From JAJNBA01 sp963842295 (GTDB lineage: Bacteria > Actinomycetota > UBA4738 > HRBIN12), in contig CAWJFY010000007.1 of assembly GCA_963842295.1 (NCBI GenBank), forward strand, positions 248,001-312,000: a stretch of 64,000 nucleotides of DNA, read 5' to 3'. The notes under the pieces were generated by a model. It did not search any database, was not told where the DNA came from, and saw only the letters and a program-made list of their open reading frames with translations. Shown in pieces: positions 24,164 to 33,291 of the stretch; within the stretch, counting starts at the first letter, position 1; each line of letters opens with the position of its first letter. The position numbers and the translations under genes are program-made.

Positions 24164-25522
24164 TCATGGCGATCGTCGGAAGCTTTCGAGGGCCCGCGCG
24201 TAGGAGACCCCATACCCATCGTCGACCAGAGTGTCGTCCACACCGACCGCCGCGAGGTTCTCCGCCCATCGAGCGAGAACCGTCCTCGCCGGGTCGAGAA
24301 CGATGTCCCGCGTCGCGAGGATCGCGTGTTCGTACCCTCTCGCAGTCGCCTCCGATCCGCTGAGCGCTGCCATGTGGGCGCGCGCGGCATCGCCGATCCG
24401 CGTTCGCCGAAGGGGATCGTCTCGCAGCTCACCGATCCTCGCGGCGAGCTCCGCCGGATCGGCGGGACCCGGAGCGACGCGGACCACCAGCCCCTCGGGG
24501 ATATCGAGGTAGGTACCCGTGGCCGACACGAGCGTCGGCACACCCGCCACCATCGCCATCGCGAGGGATCCGCTCACCTCCCCCCGATGCGGGAAACGGA
24601 GATCCACCGCGATGTCCGCCGCCACCAGCCACGCGCGGAAGTCGTCGTCTGAGACGTCGTGATGCACCGTGACGCGATCGCCGACCGCACGGTCGGCGAT
24701 CACGGCCTCGATGTCGGTACCGGGGATGCGGCGCCCGACGAGCACCGCGTGCACGTCGCGCGGCAACGAGGCAACGGCCTCGACGAGCGCCGGCAGGCAC
24801 TTGGCTTCGTTGATGTCCCCGGGCGCGACGACGACGGTGCGCGCTCCCCGGGCTTCGATCGTCGCGCGGAGCTCGCGCGCGCGCGGCTCCGCGCGACGCA
24901 TCGAGGATCCGTCCTCCACGACGGGATGCGGCACGGTGAAGATCGGTGTTCGCACGCCGACCGTCTCGAGGTACCGCTTGCAGAACTCCGAGTGGACCAC
25001 GATGCCGCGCGCGGCTCGGGCGACGGCGGCGCACCACACGACCCGAAGTGGCTCGTGCCGTGCCATGTCGGGATCCGTCACGCGGCCCCGCAGAGCCGCG
25101 GCCTCGCGCGTCGCGTCGAGACCCTGGGGGTCTCCCGCCATCTCGAGCTTCCGCACGAGCCCGTCCAGCGCCAGGTCGTGCAGCACCACGACCCCGGGCG
25201 AAGCGAACGCGAGCCGATAGATGAGCCGATGGAACCCGGCGTTGTTCCCGAGCTGATAGATCCCGAGGTCGTACCTGCCGATCGATCGCTCGTGATGGGC
25301 CCTCACCGGCCACAGGACATCGGTGCGGTGCCGCTCCAAGAAGCCGATCCGACCCAATCCGTCGAGCACCGCACGGTCGTAGGACGCGATCCCGGTGGCC
25401 GCCGGCGGCATCGGGCCGACGAAGGCCAGGCGGCCGTTCGTCGGCCGCCTCCCGGGCAGCGGCGGCCGCAGGCCGACGCGGCGCGCCACCCTCCCTGCGA
25501 TCCTGCGCAGCCGCGGATTCAT
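24164..25522 (-). CDS. glycosyltransferase, GT4-like
   Basis: A 452-residue GT-B protein. The N-terminal half begins with LAFVGPMPPAATGIASYDRAVLDGL and contains VVVLHDLALDG; the C-terminal Rossmann half has VVVAPGDINEAKCLPALVEAV, VLVGRRIPG, and a donor-site region VDLRFPHRGEVSGSLAMAMVAGVPTLVS, in which the usual E-x7-E is replaced by a Gly/Ser-rich version. It probably transfers a nucleotide-activated sugar in surface glycan assembly. The ATG at 25522 overlaps the stop of the upstream glycosyltransferase (ATGA). Substrates are unknown. Confidence 0.82.
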   Translation of the reverse strand: MNPRLRRIAGRVARRVGLRPPLPGRRPTNGRLAFVGPMPPAATGIASYDRAVLDGLGRIGFLERHRTDVLWPVRAHHERSIGRYDLGIYQLGNNAGFHRLIYRLAFASPGVVVLHDLALDGLVRKLEMAGDPQGLDATREAAALRGRVTDPDMARHEPLRVVWCAAVARAARGIVVHSEFCKRYLETVGVRTPIFTVPHPVVEDGSSMRRAEPRARELRATIEARGARTVVVAPGDINEAKCLPALVEAVASLPRDVHAVLVGRRIPGTDIEAVIADRAVGDRVTVHHDVSDDDFRAWLVAADIAVDLRFPHRGEVSGSLAMAMVAGVPTLVSATGTYLDIPEGLVVRVAPGPADPAELAARIGELRDDPLRRTRIGDAARAHMAALSGSEATARGYEHAILATRDIVLDPARTVLARWAENLAAVGVDDTLVDDGYGVSYARALESFRRSP

Positions 25523-26569
25523 GCGAGCAGCCGAGCGACGACCTCGGGCCACTCGGGCACCGTCTCGCGGACGAGACGGTGCCCTTCGAGGCCCCAGCGC
25601 CTCGCGGCCTCCCGGTCCGACCACAGCCGGTCGAACGCCGCGGCGATCGCCCTCGGTTTGGGTGTCGTGACCAGTCCCGACTCGGCGTCGCGAACGAACT
25701 CGAGGGGGCCCCCGCTGTCGGTGAGCGTCACGACCGGCCGGCCCGCCGCGAACGCCTCGATCGTGACGTAGCCGTAGTCCTCGTCGTACGGACCGAAGAA
25801 GACGCCGAGCGCGCCTCGATAGAGCTCGTGCAGCCGTTCGTCCGACACCCCGACCTCGAGCCGAACCTTGTCCTCGAGTCCGTTCGCGCGGATGCTCCAG
25901 CGGAGCGAGCGCTCGTCGGGACCACGCCCGACGAGCACGAGCTTGACCGGCGTCGTCACGTGCCGCATCGCGTCGATCGCCAGGGACTGCCGCTTCAAGA
26001 TCTCGAGACGACTCGGATAGAAGAGGTAGTCGCCCAACTCGCCCGGGTCGTGCTGTGAGGAGTGCATCGGTGGCCGGCGAGCGGTGATACAACGCCTCCC
26101 CTTTCAGACGAAGGGAGTCCCAGAGACGGCCGGCGACGTTCTTCGAGTTCGTGAAGATCCGCTTCGCCTCGCCGAGCCCGAGCCTGTCGGAGTTCCAGAC
26201 CAGCTTCCGGACCGTGGGGCCTTCCTCCTGCCTCGAGAGGTCTGCGAAGTCGGGGTGATCCCAGAGCTCGTACGCGGAACGATGCTGGTGGATCAGCCAC
26301 ACGATCTTGCGTTCGTGCGGGGCCAGGTACGCGGGGAACTTCAATGCGATGACCGCATCGACCTTCAAGCCGTTGGACTCGGAGATATCGAAGCTGCGCC
26401 ACACCGCCATCTGATGCGCGAGCTCGGTCGCCGGGTACCATTTGCCCGCGATCGACACTTGCTCGGCCTCGTGGCCGGACGCGCGGAGCGCCCGCACGAG
26501 CGACTCCGCGTGGAGCTCCGCACCTCCGCGGCTGAAAGCCGTCTGCGGGTGGAGGACGGCGACCCTCAC
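25519..26569 (-). pseudogene. glycosyltransferase GT4, split by a frameshift
   Basis: The N-terminal acceptor domain reads from the ATG at 26569 (MRVAVLHPQTAFSRGGAELHAESL to GEALYH) and the C-terminal donor domain from about 26067 in another frame (GDYLFYPSRLEILKRQ, VLVGRGPDERSL, YDEDYGYVTIEAFAAGRPVV) to the stop at 25519. One surplus base near 26074-26075 explains the break: removing it joins ALYH-R-S-P-P-P to MHSS and gives a normal GT4 of about 349 residues. Both halves keep family motifs including the E-x7-E-like region. It is either a recent inactivation or a sequence error. Its end overlaps the next glycosyltransferase start. Confidence 0.82.
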
Positions 26570-27006
26570 GGGCGATCACCCCCGCGGCGTTCGAGCTCCT
26601 CTCGAAGTCGAGCGACCTCCTCCTCGGTCTCGCTTAGGCGCTGGGCGAGCTCGCCGCTCATCTCGGCGAGGTCCGCCAGAAGTCGGTCGTAGCGCATCGT
26701 CGAGAACCGCGTGAGCCGCCACACGAGAGCCTTGGTGCCGCGCTTCCAGCCCGCGGCCGACCCGAGCATCGTCTCCCCGATCGGCACGAGCTGTCGCTGC
26801 TCGATCCGCAGCTGGTGCGTGAAGGCGTCGAGCCGTTCGCGAAGCGAGCCGACGTCTCTCGGCAGCCGTGAGACCCCATCCCCCGCCCAATAGACCTCCC
26901 GAGCGAGAGACGCGGTCGTTCCGTCGGCCGGCGGCTCGCTCGCCCCCGCGGTGGGCGGTGGGTCGCCGACCTCCGGCCGCGAGGCGCGCTCCTCTCCTTC
27001 GTTCAC
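26566..27006 (-). CDS. coiled-coil protein sharing a module with the adjacent methyltransferase
   Basis: A 146-residue protein of unknown function with an acidic, Pro/Ala-rich first third and then a helical module: L-R-E-R-L..THQLRIEQRQLVPIGETMLGS..KRGTKALVWRLTRFSTMRYDRLLADLAE, ending in a heptad-rich coiled coil (ETEEEVARLREELERR). The same module stands at the N-terminus of the methyltransferase encoded directly upstream, so the two may pair through it. The GTG at 27006 overlaps the methyltransferase stop and its own stop overlaps the ATG of the split glycosyltransferase. The frame is open to 27267, but that is a shadow. Confidence 0.65.
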   Translation of the reverse strand: MNEGEERASRPEVGDPPPTAGASEPPADGTTASLAREVYWAGDGVSRLPRDVGSLRERLDAFTHQLRIEQRQLVPIGETMLGSAAGWKRGTKALVWRLTRFSTMRYDRLLADLAEMSGELAQRLSETEEEVARLREELERRGGDRP

Positions 27007-28025
27007 GGACCCGCCTTGACCGCCCAGATGGCCACGTCCTGGGCGCGGCCGCGATGGTCCTCGTGGACGAAACGCACCTCGACCTTCGAGAAACCCGCAT
27101 GCTCGGCCATCAACTTCAGCGTCTCCGGGTGCCCCGGCCACGTGTGGGTCACGTCGGCGACGAAGTAGTCGGCCACCGCGTCCGCGTTCTGGCCGTTGAT
27201 CGTTTCGAGCAGGAGCGCACCTCCGGGACCCAACGCCCGATGGATCTCCTGGAAGAGATGGACCCACGCGCGCCTCGGGAGGTGCTCGATCAGCTGGATC
27301 GCGCTGACGCCGCCGACCGGGTCGTCGGGGCCGGTCTCGAGGTAGGCGAGGACGTCCGCGAGCGTCACATCGATCCCACGCGCGCGACTGGCTTCGACGG
27401 CGCCGGGTGAACTATCGACGCCCTCCGCATCCCAACCCCACTCGCGGAGCAGTGAGCAGAACTCCCCCTGGCCGCTTCCGAGGTCGATCCAGCGGGGGCG
27501 ATCGCCCTCATCGGTCCGCAGTTCCTCCAGCAACGGCAGCACGAGCTCCTCGTAGCCACGCAGACGATCCTCCACGGACTCGGAGCTGCCGCGCATGCGC
27601 TGCTCGAAGGCCCAGTAATACTCGTCCGGGATCTCCGACCACGCGGCGCTCGCGCTCGACGCCGCTCCGGTCGGCGTGAGCGTTCGAAGGGCCAGCTCGA
27701 GCCGCTCGTAGTCGCCCCGCGCCTTCTTCGTCTCCTCTTCGGCCTCGGCGAGACGGGATGCGAGGTCGGCCGCCACCGTCGCGAGATCAGCAGACAAGCG
27801 ATCGTAGCGACGCGTGGCAGGCCTCGTGGACCGGAAGATGATCGACTTGAGGCGGCGCTTCACGGGCGAGGAGGAGCCGAGGAACGGATCGCCGTCCGGC
27901 AACCGCTGGTCCTGGTCCGTCCGCAGGCGCGTGACGAGCTCCCGCAACGCGCTCGCGAGCTCCCTGGTGCTGCCCACCCAGGGTCCGGCACCGGGCACGC
28001 GCTCTGATCGTCGATCCTCCCCCAT
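27003..28025 (-). CDS. class I SAM-dependent methyltransferase with N-terminal coiled-coil module
   Basis: A 340-residue protein. Residues about 20-110 form a helical module (TRLRTDQDQ..KRRLKSIIF..ATRRYDRLSADLATVAADLASRLAEAEEETKK); residues 120-340 are a Rossmann methyltransferase with motif I WIDLGSGQGEFC, motif II AEGVDSS, and the IQLIEHLPRR segment. It likely methylates a sugar or phosphate of the surface polymer, by analogy with O-antigen terminating methyltransferases that carry coiled coils (inference). TAGCCT lies 9 bases before the ATG at 28025 with no Shine-Dalgarno, so this is probably the first gene of the minus-strand operon running to 20.5 kb. Confidence 0.82.
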   Translation of the reverse strand: MGEDRRSERVPGAGPWVGSTRELASALRELVTRLRTDQDQRLPDGDPFLGSSSPVKRRLKSIIFRSTRPATRRYDRLSADLATVAADLASRLAEAEEETKKARGDYERLELALRTLTPTGAASSASAAWSEIPDEYYWAFEQRMRGSSESVEDRLRGYEELVLPLLEELRTDEGDRPRWIDLGSGQGEFCSLLREWGWDAEGVDSSPGAVEASRARGIDVTLADVLAYLETGPDDPVGGVSAIQLIEHLPRRAWVHLFQEIHRALGPGGALLLETINGQNADAVADYFVADVTHTWPGHPETLKLMAEHAGFSKVEVRFVHEDHRGRAQDVAIWAVKAGP

Positions 28026-28034
28026 CGCGGCGAC

Positions 28035-28040
28035 AGGCTA
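28035..28040 (-). promoter_or_regulatory. -10 element (TAGCCT) for methyltransferase/polysaccharide operon
   Basis: On the minus strand, 9 bases before the ATG at 28025, with no Shine-Dalgarno. Confidence 0.45.
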
Positions 28041-28174
28041 CACCGGAGGGGTTCCGGAGTAGCAGCGACGCCGGCGACTCACTGTGTCGGTGAAGGTGCG
28101 GCTCCCCAGACCACGTGCTCACGATGAACATAGGAACGCAACAGCGTCGCGACGGGGAGACCGATGGCACCGGC

Positions 28175-28180
28175 TAGGCT
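28175..28180 (+). promoter_or_regulatory. -10 element (TAGGCT) for LCP gene
   Basis: On the plus strand, 10 bases before the ATG at 28191. Transcription would start within a few bases of the start codon. Confidence 0.4.
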
Positions 28181-28190
28181 GGAATGACCG

Positions 28191-29639
28191 ATGGCAGAAC
28201 GCATCTCCGGGCACGGCACACTGGCGCGGGCCCTCGTGGGGGTGACCGCCACCATCGCACTGCTCGTCGGGCTCGGGACCGCAGGACTCACCGTTCGATG
28301 GGTTCAGCTCCGCAACGTGGGGACGCAGGGCTTGGGCGGTGGCCCGGTGGCGCCCGAGGGCACGCCGGCCGGGCCCTGCGTCGACCAGGCGTGCAACTAC
28401 CTGCTGCTCGGCTCCGACTCTCGTGCCGGTCTGACGCCCGAGCAGCAGGAGCAGTTCGGCACCGACGAGTCGATCGGCGGCGCGAACCGGGCCGACACCG
28501 TCATGCTGGTCCATACCGACCCCCGGCTCAAGAAGGCCATCGTGCTCTCGTTCCCCCGAGATCTCTGGGTCGCGATCCCCGGCCGGGGCCACGACCGGAT
28601 CAACACTGCCTTCGAAGGAGGACTGCACCACGGGGGCGCGCAACTGGTGGCGCAGACGGTCGCGAACCTGACCGGCCTAACGATCCACCACTACCTCTAC
28701 GTCGATCTCGAGGGCTTCCGCCGAACGGTCAACACGCTGGGCGGCGTGGACATGTGCATCCCCGCGTACAACGTGAACACGCCGGGCTACCTGACCGCGA
28801 CCGCGCCGAACGGCGAGCCGACGCAGGTCTACTACGGCCAAGCCGGCCGAATCGCGGATCCCAACTCGGGCCTCAACGTCGCGCCCGGGTGCCAGCGACT
28901 CGGTGGCGACCAGGCGCTCGCCTACGTGCGCGCACGCCACCTGCCCTGCGACCACATCCCGGACTTCGCACGGATCGGTCGCCAGCAGCAGTTCCTGCGG
29001 GCGGTCGTGAACCAGATGCTGCAGCCAAGCGTGGTGGTGAAGGCGCCCGCTCTCGTGGAGCCGGTGCTCCGGAACCTGCGCCGCGACGCAGACCTGTTGC
29101 CCAGCGACCTCGTGTACCTGGTCGGTCAGCTCCGTGGTCTGTCGACGGGCGCGGTCGAGTTCAGGACCGTGCCCGGCGTCGCGGCGACGATCGAGGAGAA
29201 AGCGGTGCTGCGGATGGATCCGTCGGCGGACGAGATCTTCCGAGCCATCAAAGAGGGCCGCCCGATCGGCAACGTGGGGACGACGCTCGTCAACACGCCC
29301 CCGTCGGAAGCGAACACGAAGGTTGTGGTCGTGGACGCGAACTCCGCAGGCACGGCGTCCGCGGTCGAGGGAGTGCTCGCGGACGCGGGCTTCGACGTCT
29401 CTCCGGGCATCTGGCCGGCGTCCGAGGCATCGATGGACGTCCGTAGTCCCGCGATCGTCTTCCGGCCCGAGGCGAGCGCGAACGCCCAGGTCGTCGCCGC
29501 CTATTTCCCGGACCTCGAGCTGATCCCGTCCGCCGACCTGCGCGGCGCCCAGGTCGCGATCGTGATCCCCGCCTCCTACACGCTGGTCCGACCCGGCCAG
29601 GGCGGCGGGAGCGGATCGAGCACGTGCCCCAGCACGTAG
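28191..29639 (+). CDS. LytR-CpsA-Psr (LCP) family wall-polymer ligase with LytR_C domain
   Basis: Transfers lipid-linked anionic polymers or arabinogalactan-type glycans to peptidoglycan outside the membrane. The 482 residues start with one membrane helix (about 12-32), then the LCP domain (YLLLGSDSRAG, ADTVMLVHTDP, VLSFPRDLWVAIPGRGHDRINTAF, LGGVDMCI, ALAYVRARH with its Arg pair), and end with a LytR_C domain from about 370 on (TKVVVVDANSAGTASAVEGVLADAGFDV). All polyprenyl-phosphate-binding Arg/Asp motifs are visible. It stands alone on the plus strand inside the glycosyltransferase cluster, so it is likely the attachment step for that polymer. Confidence 0.9.
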   Translation: MAERISGHGTLARALVGVTATIALLVGLGTAGLTVRWVQLRNVGTQGLGGGPVAPEGTPAGPCVDQACNYLLLGSDSRAGLTPEQQEQFGTDESIGGANRADTVMLVHTDPRLKKAIVLSFPRDLWVAIPGRGHDRINTAFEGGLHHGGAQLVAQTVANLTGLTIHHYLYVDLEGFRRTVNTLGGVDMCIPAYNVNTPGYLTATAPNGEPTQVYYGQAGRIADPNSGLNVAPGCQRLGGDQALAYVRARHLPCDHIPDFARIGRQQQFLRAVVNQMLQPSVVVKAPALVEPVLRNLRRDADLLPSDLVYLVGQLRGLSTGAVEFRTVPGVAATIEEKAVLRMDPSADEIFRAIKEGRPIGNVGTTLVNTPPSEANTKVVVVDANSAGTASAVEGVLADAGFDVSPGIWPASEASMDVRSPAIVFRPEASANAQVVAAYFPDLELIPSADLRGAQVAIVIPASYTLVRPGQGGGSGSSTCPST

Positions 29640-29643
29640 AGGG

Positions 29644-30783
29644 TCAAGAGGCGGCGCGGCGGCCGGGCGTCTCCAACGCGAGACGGTAGGCGGCGACCTG
29701 CCGCCGCGCCGCCTCCTCCGGCGCGAACGAACGAACCCGATCCCTGCCCGCGGCGATCAGGTCCGCGCGGCGGCCCTCGTCATCGAGGAGCCGCAGCATC
29801 GCGTCCGCCCATCCGTCCACGTCCCCGGGGGCCAGGAGGATCCCCGCCCCGCCGGTCACCTCAGGAAGGGCCGTTCGGTCGGACGCGATCACGGGACACC
29901 CCACGGCCATCGCCTCCGCGAGCGGGAGCCCGAACCCTTCGTACGTCGACGGATACACGAGCGCCACCGCGTCCCGGAACAACGCGTCGAGCTCCTGAGC
30001 GGGGACGCGCCCCAGCCGCCGGACGTTGTTCGTGAGTCCGAGCTCCTCGATCGCGCTCGCCACCGCACCCTCGGCGGGCCCGGCGGCACCCGTCAAGACG
30101 AGCTCGGCGTCGTCACGAACCGTGATCACCTTGGCGAAGGCCTCCAGCAGCGCGCGGTGGTTCTTGTGCGGACTCGTGATCGCCGGGTAGAGGAATCGGA
30201 TCCTCTTTGTCGAGCCGGTCGACCTCGTACGCGCCTCATCGGAAAGGAAGAGCGGCGCGCTGACCACCTGAACGCGATCGGGGTCGGCGCCGAGGAGCTC
30301 GATCACCGTCCGCCGGACGAATTCGGACGGTGTCGTGATGATGGATGCCTGCCGCACCGAAGGACCCAGCCGGGCTCGGAGATACGCGCCGTGCGCCCGA
30401 CCGAGCGTCTCGGGCAGGACCAGCGGTCGGAGGTCGTGGATCGTCAGCACGCTCAGCCGGTTCCGCAGCCAGGGCACGACGTTGTTGAGGTGATGGACGA
30501 GATGGAGGCGCGCGTTCGCAGCCTCGCGGAGCAGCCAGGTTGACTCTGCGACGATCCTCGCGGCCCGAGAGCCTCCCTCGATGGGTGCGACCGCTATCCG
30601 GACCCGCCCGGCGAACTCGGGGTATGCCGCGGGGAACCGCCGATTACACAGCACGGTGATATCCAGTCCGTCTCCGGCGACCTCGTCGAGCGCGCGCAGG
30701 AGGCGGATCGCGTACTCCTCGGCGCCGCCGGCGGCCTCGGGAAGGAGCCACAACAGGTTGATGCCGACCCTCGGCTTGCTCAC
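29644..30783 (-). CDS. glycosyltransferase family 4
   Basis: A 379-residue GT-B glycosyltransferase. It starts KPRVGINLLWLLPEAAGGAEEYAIRLL, has the Asp/Arg segment LTIHDLRPL typical of this mannosyl/rhamnosyltransferase-like group, the donor-side YPAITSPHKNHRALLEAF, and the EGFGLPLAEAMAVGCPVIASD E-x7-E motif. It is cytosolic or peripheral and adds a sugar from an NDP donor to a growing lipid-linked glycan. The GTG at 30783 overlaps the stop of the upstream homologous glycosyltransferase, so the two are coupled. Donor and linkage are unknown. Confidence 0.88.
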   Translation of the reverse strand: MSKPRVGINLLWLLPEAAGGAEEYAIRLLRALDEVAGDGLDITVLCNRRFPAAYPEFAGRVRIAVAPIEGGSRAARIVAESTWLLREAANARLHLVHHLNNVVPWLRNRLSVLTIHDLRPLVLPETLGRAHGAYLRARLGPSVRQASIITTPSEFVRRTVIELLGADPDRVQVVSAPLFLSDEARTRSTGSTKRIRFLYPAITSPHKNHRALLEAFAKVITVRDDAELVLTGAAGPAEGAVASAIEELGLTNNVRRLGRVPAQELDALFRDAVALVYPSTYEGFGLPLAEAMAVGCPVIASDRTALPEVTGGAGILLAPGDVDGWADAMLRLLDDEGRRADLIAAGRDRVRSFAPEEAARRQVAAYRLALETPGRRAAS

Positions 30784-31880
30784 GAGCTCATCGCCGCTGC
30801 CTCGACGTAGACGGCGGCGACCAGCTCGGCCGAGCGCTGCCATGTGAACGACGCGGCGCGCTCCCTCGCTGCCGCACCCAGCGCGGTGGCGAGCTCGCGG
30901 TCGTCCAGAACCCGCTGCATCGCCCCGACGATGGCGTCCGTGTCGAAGGGGTCGACCAGGAGCGCGGCGTCGCCCGCAACCTCCTCGGTCGCCGTGCCCG
31001 CCGACGTCACGACCGGGACGCCGTGCGCCATCGCCTCAAGGACCGGGAGCCCGAATCCCTCTGCCAGGCTCGGATACACCACCACCGATGCGCCGGCGTA
31101 CAAGGCGTCGAGATCGTCCGGTGGAACGAAGCCCAGCGAGCGGACCCTCTCTTCGAGGGCAGCGATGCCCCCCGCGAGTTCCTCCTTCCACCCCTCCGGG
31201 CCGGCCAGCACGAGATCCAACCCGGGCCGATCGAGACGCCCGAACGCCTCCAGCACGCGCTTGAGGTTCTTCCTCGGTTCCCGCGTGCCGCAGAACAAGA
31301 CGTAGGGGCGTTCGATCCCGTACCGGCGGCGGATCTCCTCGGCCTTCGACGCGTCCAGCGTGCGCACGCGCACCCCCCAAGGGACCAGCCGGAGCCGCTC
31401 CGATCCGATCCCCGCCGACCTGCACGCATCCATCGTCGCCTTCGACGGACAGATCACGAGCCTCGCGTGGCGCCGGGCGAGTGCGAGTCCCCGGCGCAAG
31501 ACCGCCCGCGAGTGCCATGTGTAGTGCTCCGGATAGGTGAGGAACAGGAGGTCATGGACCGTCGCGACCAAGGGAGCGTTCGAAGGCGGGACGACGTATC
31601 CGGCGTCGTGCACGACGTCCACGGGGCCCGTGGCGCGCTCGACCAGGGGGTGGCGGAACCACTGCCAGGCTTCGTAGAGCGCTCGGCGCGGAAGTGGGAG
31701 TTGGCGTACTGGAACGGGAGGGCGGAACGCGTCCTGGGGAGGCTCGCGATGTCGGGCGGAGACACCGACGATGTCGAGATCGCCGTGTTGGGTGAGGGCC
31801 CGGAGCAGCTCCACTGTCGAGATCGCGATCCCCCCCGGGACAACGTGCCATGACTGTTCAACCGTTACCGCGACGCGCAT
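30780..31880 (-). CDS. glycosyltransferase family 4
   Basis: A 366-residue GT-B enzyme: MRVAVTVEQSWHVVPGGIAISTVELL at the N-terminus, LVATVHDLLFLTYPEHY, YVLFCGTREPRKNLKRVLEAF and EGFGLPVLEAMAHGVPVVTS with the donor-binding E-x7-E. The sequence resembles mannosyltransferases acting on lipid-linked oligosaccharides. It is the first gene of a two-gene minus-strand unit with the following GT4. The start is an ATG with no clear Shine-Dalgarno; the 120 bases upstream face a divergent glycosyltransferase at 32001. Confidence 0.88.
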   Translation of the reverse strand: MRVAVTVEQSWHVVPGGIAISTVELLRALTQHGDLDIVGVSARHREPPQDAFRPPVPVRQLPLPRRALYEAWQWFRHPLVERATGPVDVVHDAGYVVPPSNAPLVATVHDLLFLTYPEHYTWHSRAVLRRGLALARRHARLVICPSKATMDACRSAGIGSERLRLVPWGVRVRTLDASKAEEIRRRYGIERPYVLFCGTREPRKNLKRVLEAFGRLDRPGLDLVLAGPEGWKEELAGGIAALEERVRSLGFVPPDDLDALYAGASVVVYPSLAEGFGLPVLEAMAHGVPVVTSAGTATEEVAGDAALLVDPFDTDAIVGAMQRVLDDRELATALGAAARERAASFTWQRSAELVAAVYVEAAAMSS

Positions 31881-32000
31881 GTGGGATGACCTGCGGCAGA
31901 CGACGCATGGCTTCCGAAGGGTGGAGACACGGCTGGTACTCTAGCCAGACCCGGGCTCCGGGTTCGTCGGATCCCCGTTCGCCTGGCCCGGAGGGCCCAC
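31881..32000. other. 120-bp divergent region between glycosyltransferase genes
   Basis: Must hold promoters for both directions. TACTCT at 31937-31942 is a weak plus-strand -10 candidate. Small GC-rich hairpins near 31949-31966 and 31990 look fortuitous. Confidence 0.3.
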
Positions 32001-33266
32001 GTGCGCGTCACGATCGTCAATCTCTTCTATCCGCCCGACCTCGCGCCGTCCGCTCATCTGGCCGCCTCGCTCGCCGAACACCGGGCGACCTTGGGTGACG
32101 ACGTGACCATCGTGTGCGGCACAGGCTCCTACCTCGGCGGTTCCGGGCGCGACGGGCCGACCTCCGACGTTCCCGAAGGGCCGAGCGATCCGAGCGAACC
32201 GAAGGTGATCCGGCTCTGGACGCCTTCGTTGGGGAAAGGAAGCGTGGCGCGACGACTGGGCGACTACGTCGCCTTCCTCGTCGGCGCCGTCGCTCGGCTC
32301 CTGATCCTCCCGAGGCAAGATGTCGTGATCGCGCTCACGAGCCCGCCGTACATCCTGGCCGCCGCCGTCGCGCACCGACTCCTGCATCCGCGGACACGGG
32401 TGATCCTCTGGTCGCACGACGTCTACCCCGACGCCGCCGAGGCGTTCGGCACGATCCGTCCGGGGGGGATGTTGTCCCGAGCTCTCCGAGCGATGAAGCG
32501 GTGGCTGATGCGTCATGTGGACCACGTCGTGGCCGTCGATCCGGCGATGCTGCGTCGCGTGCTGTCCGGCTACGCGCGCGACGGCGAACCCGAAGGATCC
32601 GTGATCCCCACGTGGGAGCCGGTGGCACTGTTCCCCGGAGACAACCGGCCCGCCCGGTGGGCCGCCTACGAGGAGCCCGATCTCGCGGGACGTTTCATCG
32701 TGCTCCACCTCGGCAACCTCGGCTTCGGCCACCGCACGGACACGATCGCGGAGGCTGCGGCGGCGCTCGCCGGCGAGGACGTAGCCTTCCTGTTCGTTGG
32801 CGGCGGCGCCCGATTCCCGGAGCTCGCGGACGAAGCCGAGCGGCGACACGTCGACAACGTTCGCTTCCGCGGCTACGTCCACAGAGAGCAGACCCCCGCC
32901 GTCTTGGCGGGAGCCGGCTGCACACTCATCTCACTGGACGATCGCTCGATCGGGATCATGAGTCCCTGCAAGATGAACGGCAGCCTGGCGATGGGCGTCC
33001 CGGTGATCTACGCCGGGCCAACGGGCACCAACGTCGATCAGGCGATCAACGAGTACGCGTGCGGGTACTCGCTGCGCCAAGGGGACGTCGCGGGACTCGC
33101 CGACGCGATCCGCCGCCTTCGGGCCGATCCGGCTCTCTGTGCGGAGTTGTCCAGGAACGCCCGGCGGGCGTTCGAAGAGGGCTATTGCGATGAACGAGCC
33201 CTGCCGAGATTCGACGCGCTGCTCGAAAACATCAGCGGCTCCGGATCGCGATCCCCCTCGGGATAG
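32001..33266 (+). CDS. glycosyltransferase, WbuB-like
   Basis: A 421-residue GT-B protein with the long N-terminal domain and the loop SPPYILAAAVAHRL found in WbuB-type (putative N-acetylfucosaminyl/rhamnosyl) transferases, then WSHDVYPD, VLHLGNLGFGHRTDT in the C-terminal half and MSPCKMNGSLAMGVPVIYAGPTGTN, where the family has the Pro-x-Lys-x-x-x-x-x-Ala-x-G donor motif. The start is a GTG without a strong Shine-Dalgarno. It is transcribed away from the two GT4 genes and followed closely by the receiver-GGDEF gene. Confidence 0.85.
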   Translation: MRVTIVNLFYPPDLAPSAHLAASLAEHRATLGDDVTIVCGTGSYLGGSGRDGPTSDVPEGPSDPSEPKVIRLWTPSLGKGSVARRLGDYVAFLVGAVARLLILPRQDVVIALTSPPYILAAAVAHRLLHPRTRVILWSHDVYPDAAEAFGTIRPGGMLSRALRAMKRWLMRHVDHVVAVDPAMLRRVLSGYARDGEPEGSVIPTWEPVALFPGDNRPARWAAYEEPDLAGRFIVLHLGNLGFGHRTDTIAEAAAALAGEDVAFLFVGGGARFPELADEAERRHVDNVRFRGYVHREQTPAVLAGAGCTLISLDDRSIGIMSPCKMNGSLAMGVPVIYAGPTGTNVDQAINEYACGYSLRQGDVAGLADAIRRLRADPALCAELSRNARRAFEEGYCDERALPRFDALLENISGSGSRSPSG

Positions 33267-33291
33267 GATGCGTTCCGAGGAAGGGTGGAAC

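Noticed and set aside
24164..26569. One 801-residue glycosyltransferase
   Set aside because: The open frame joins the N-terminal half of one GT4, an out-of-frame stretch rich in Arg/Gly, and a second complete GT4 that starts at 25522.
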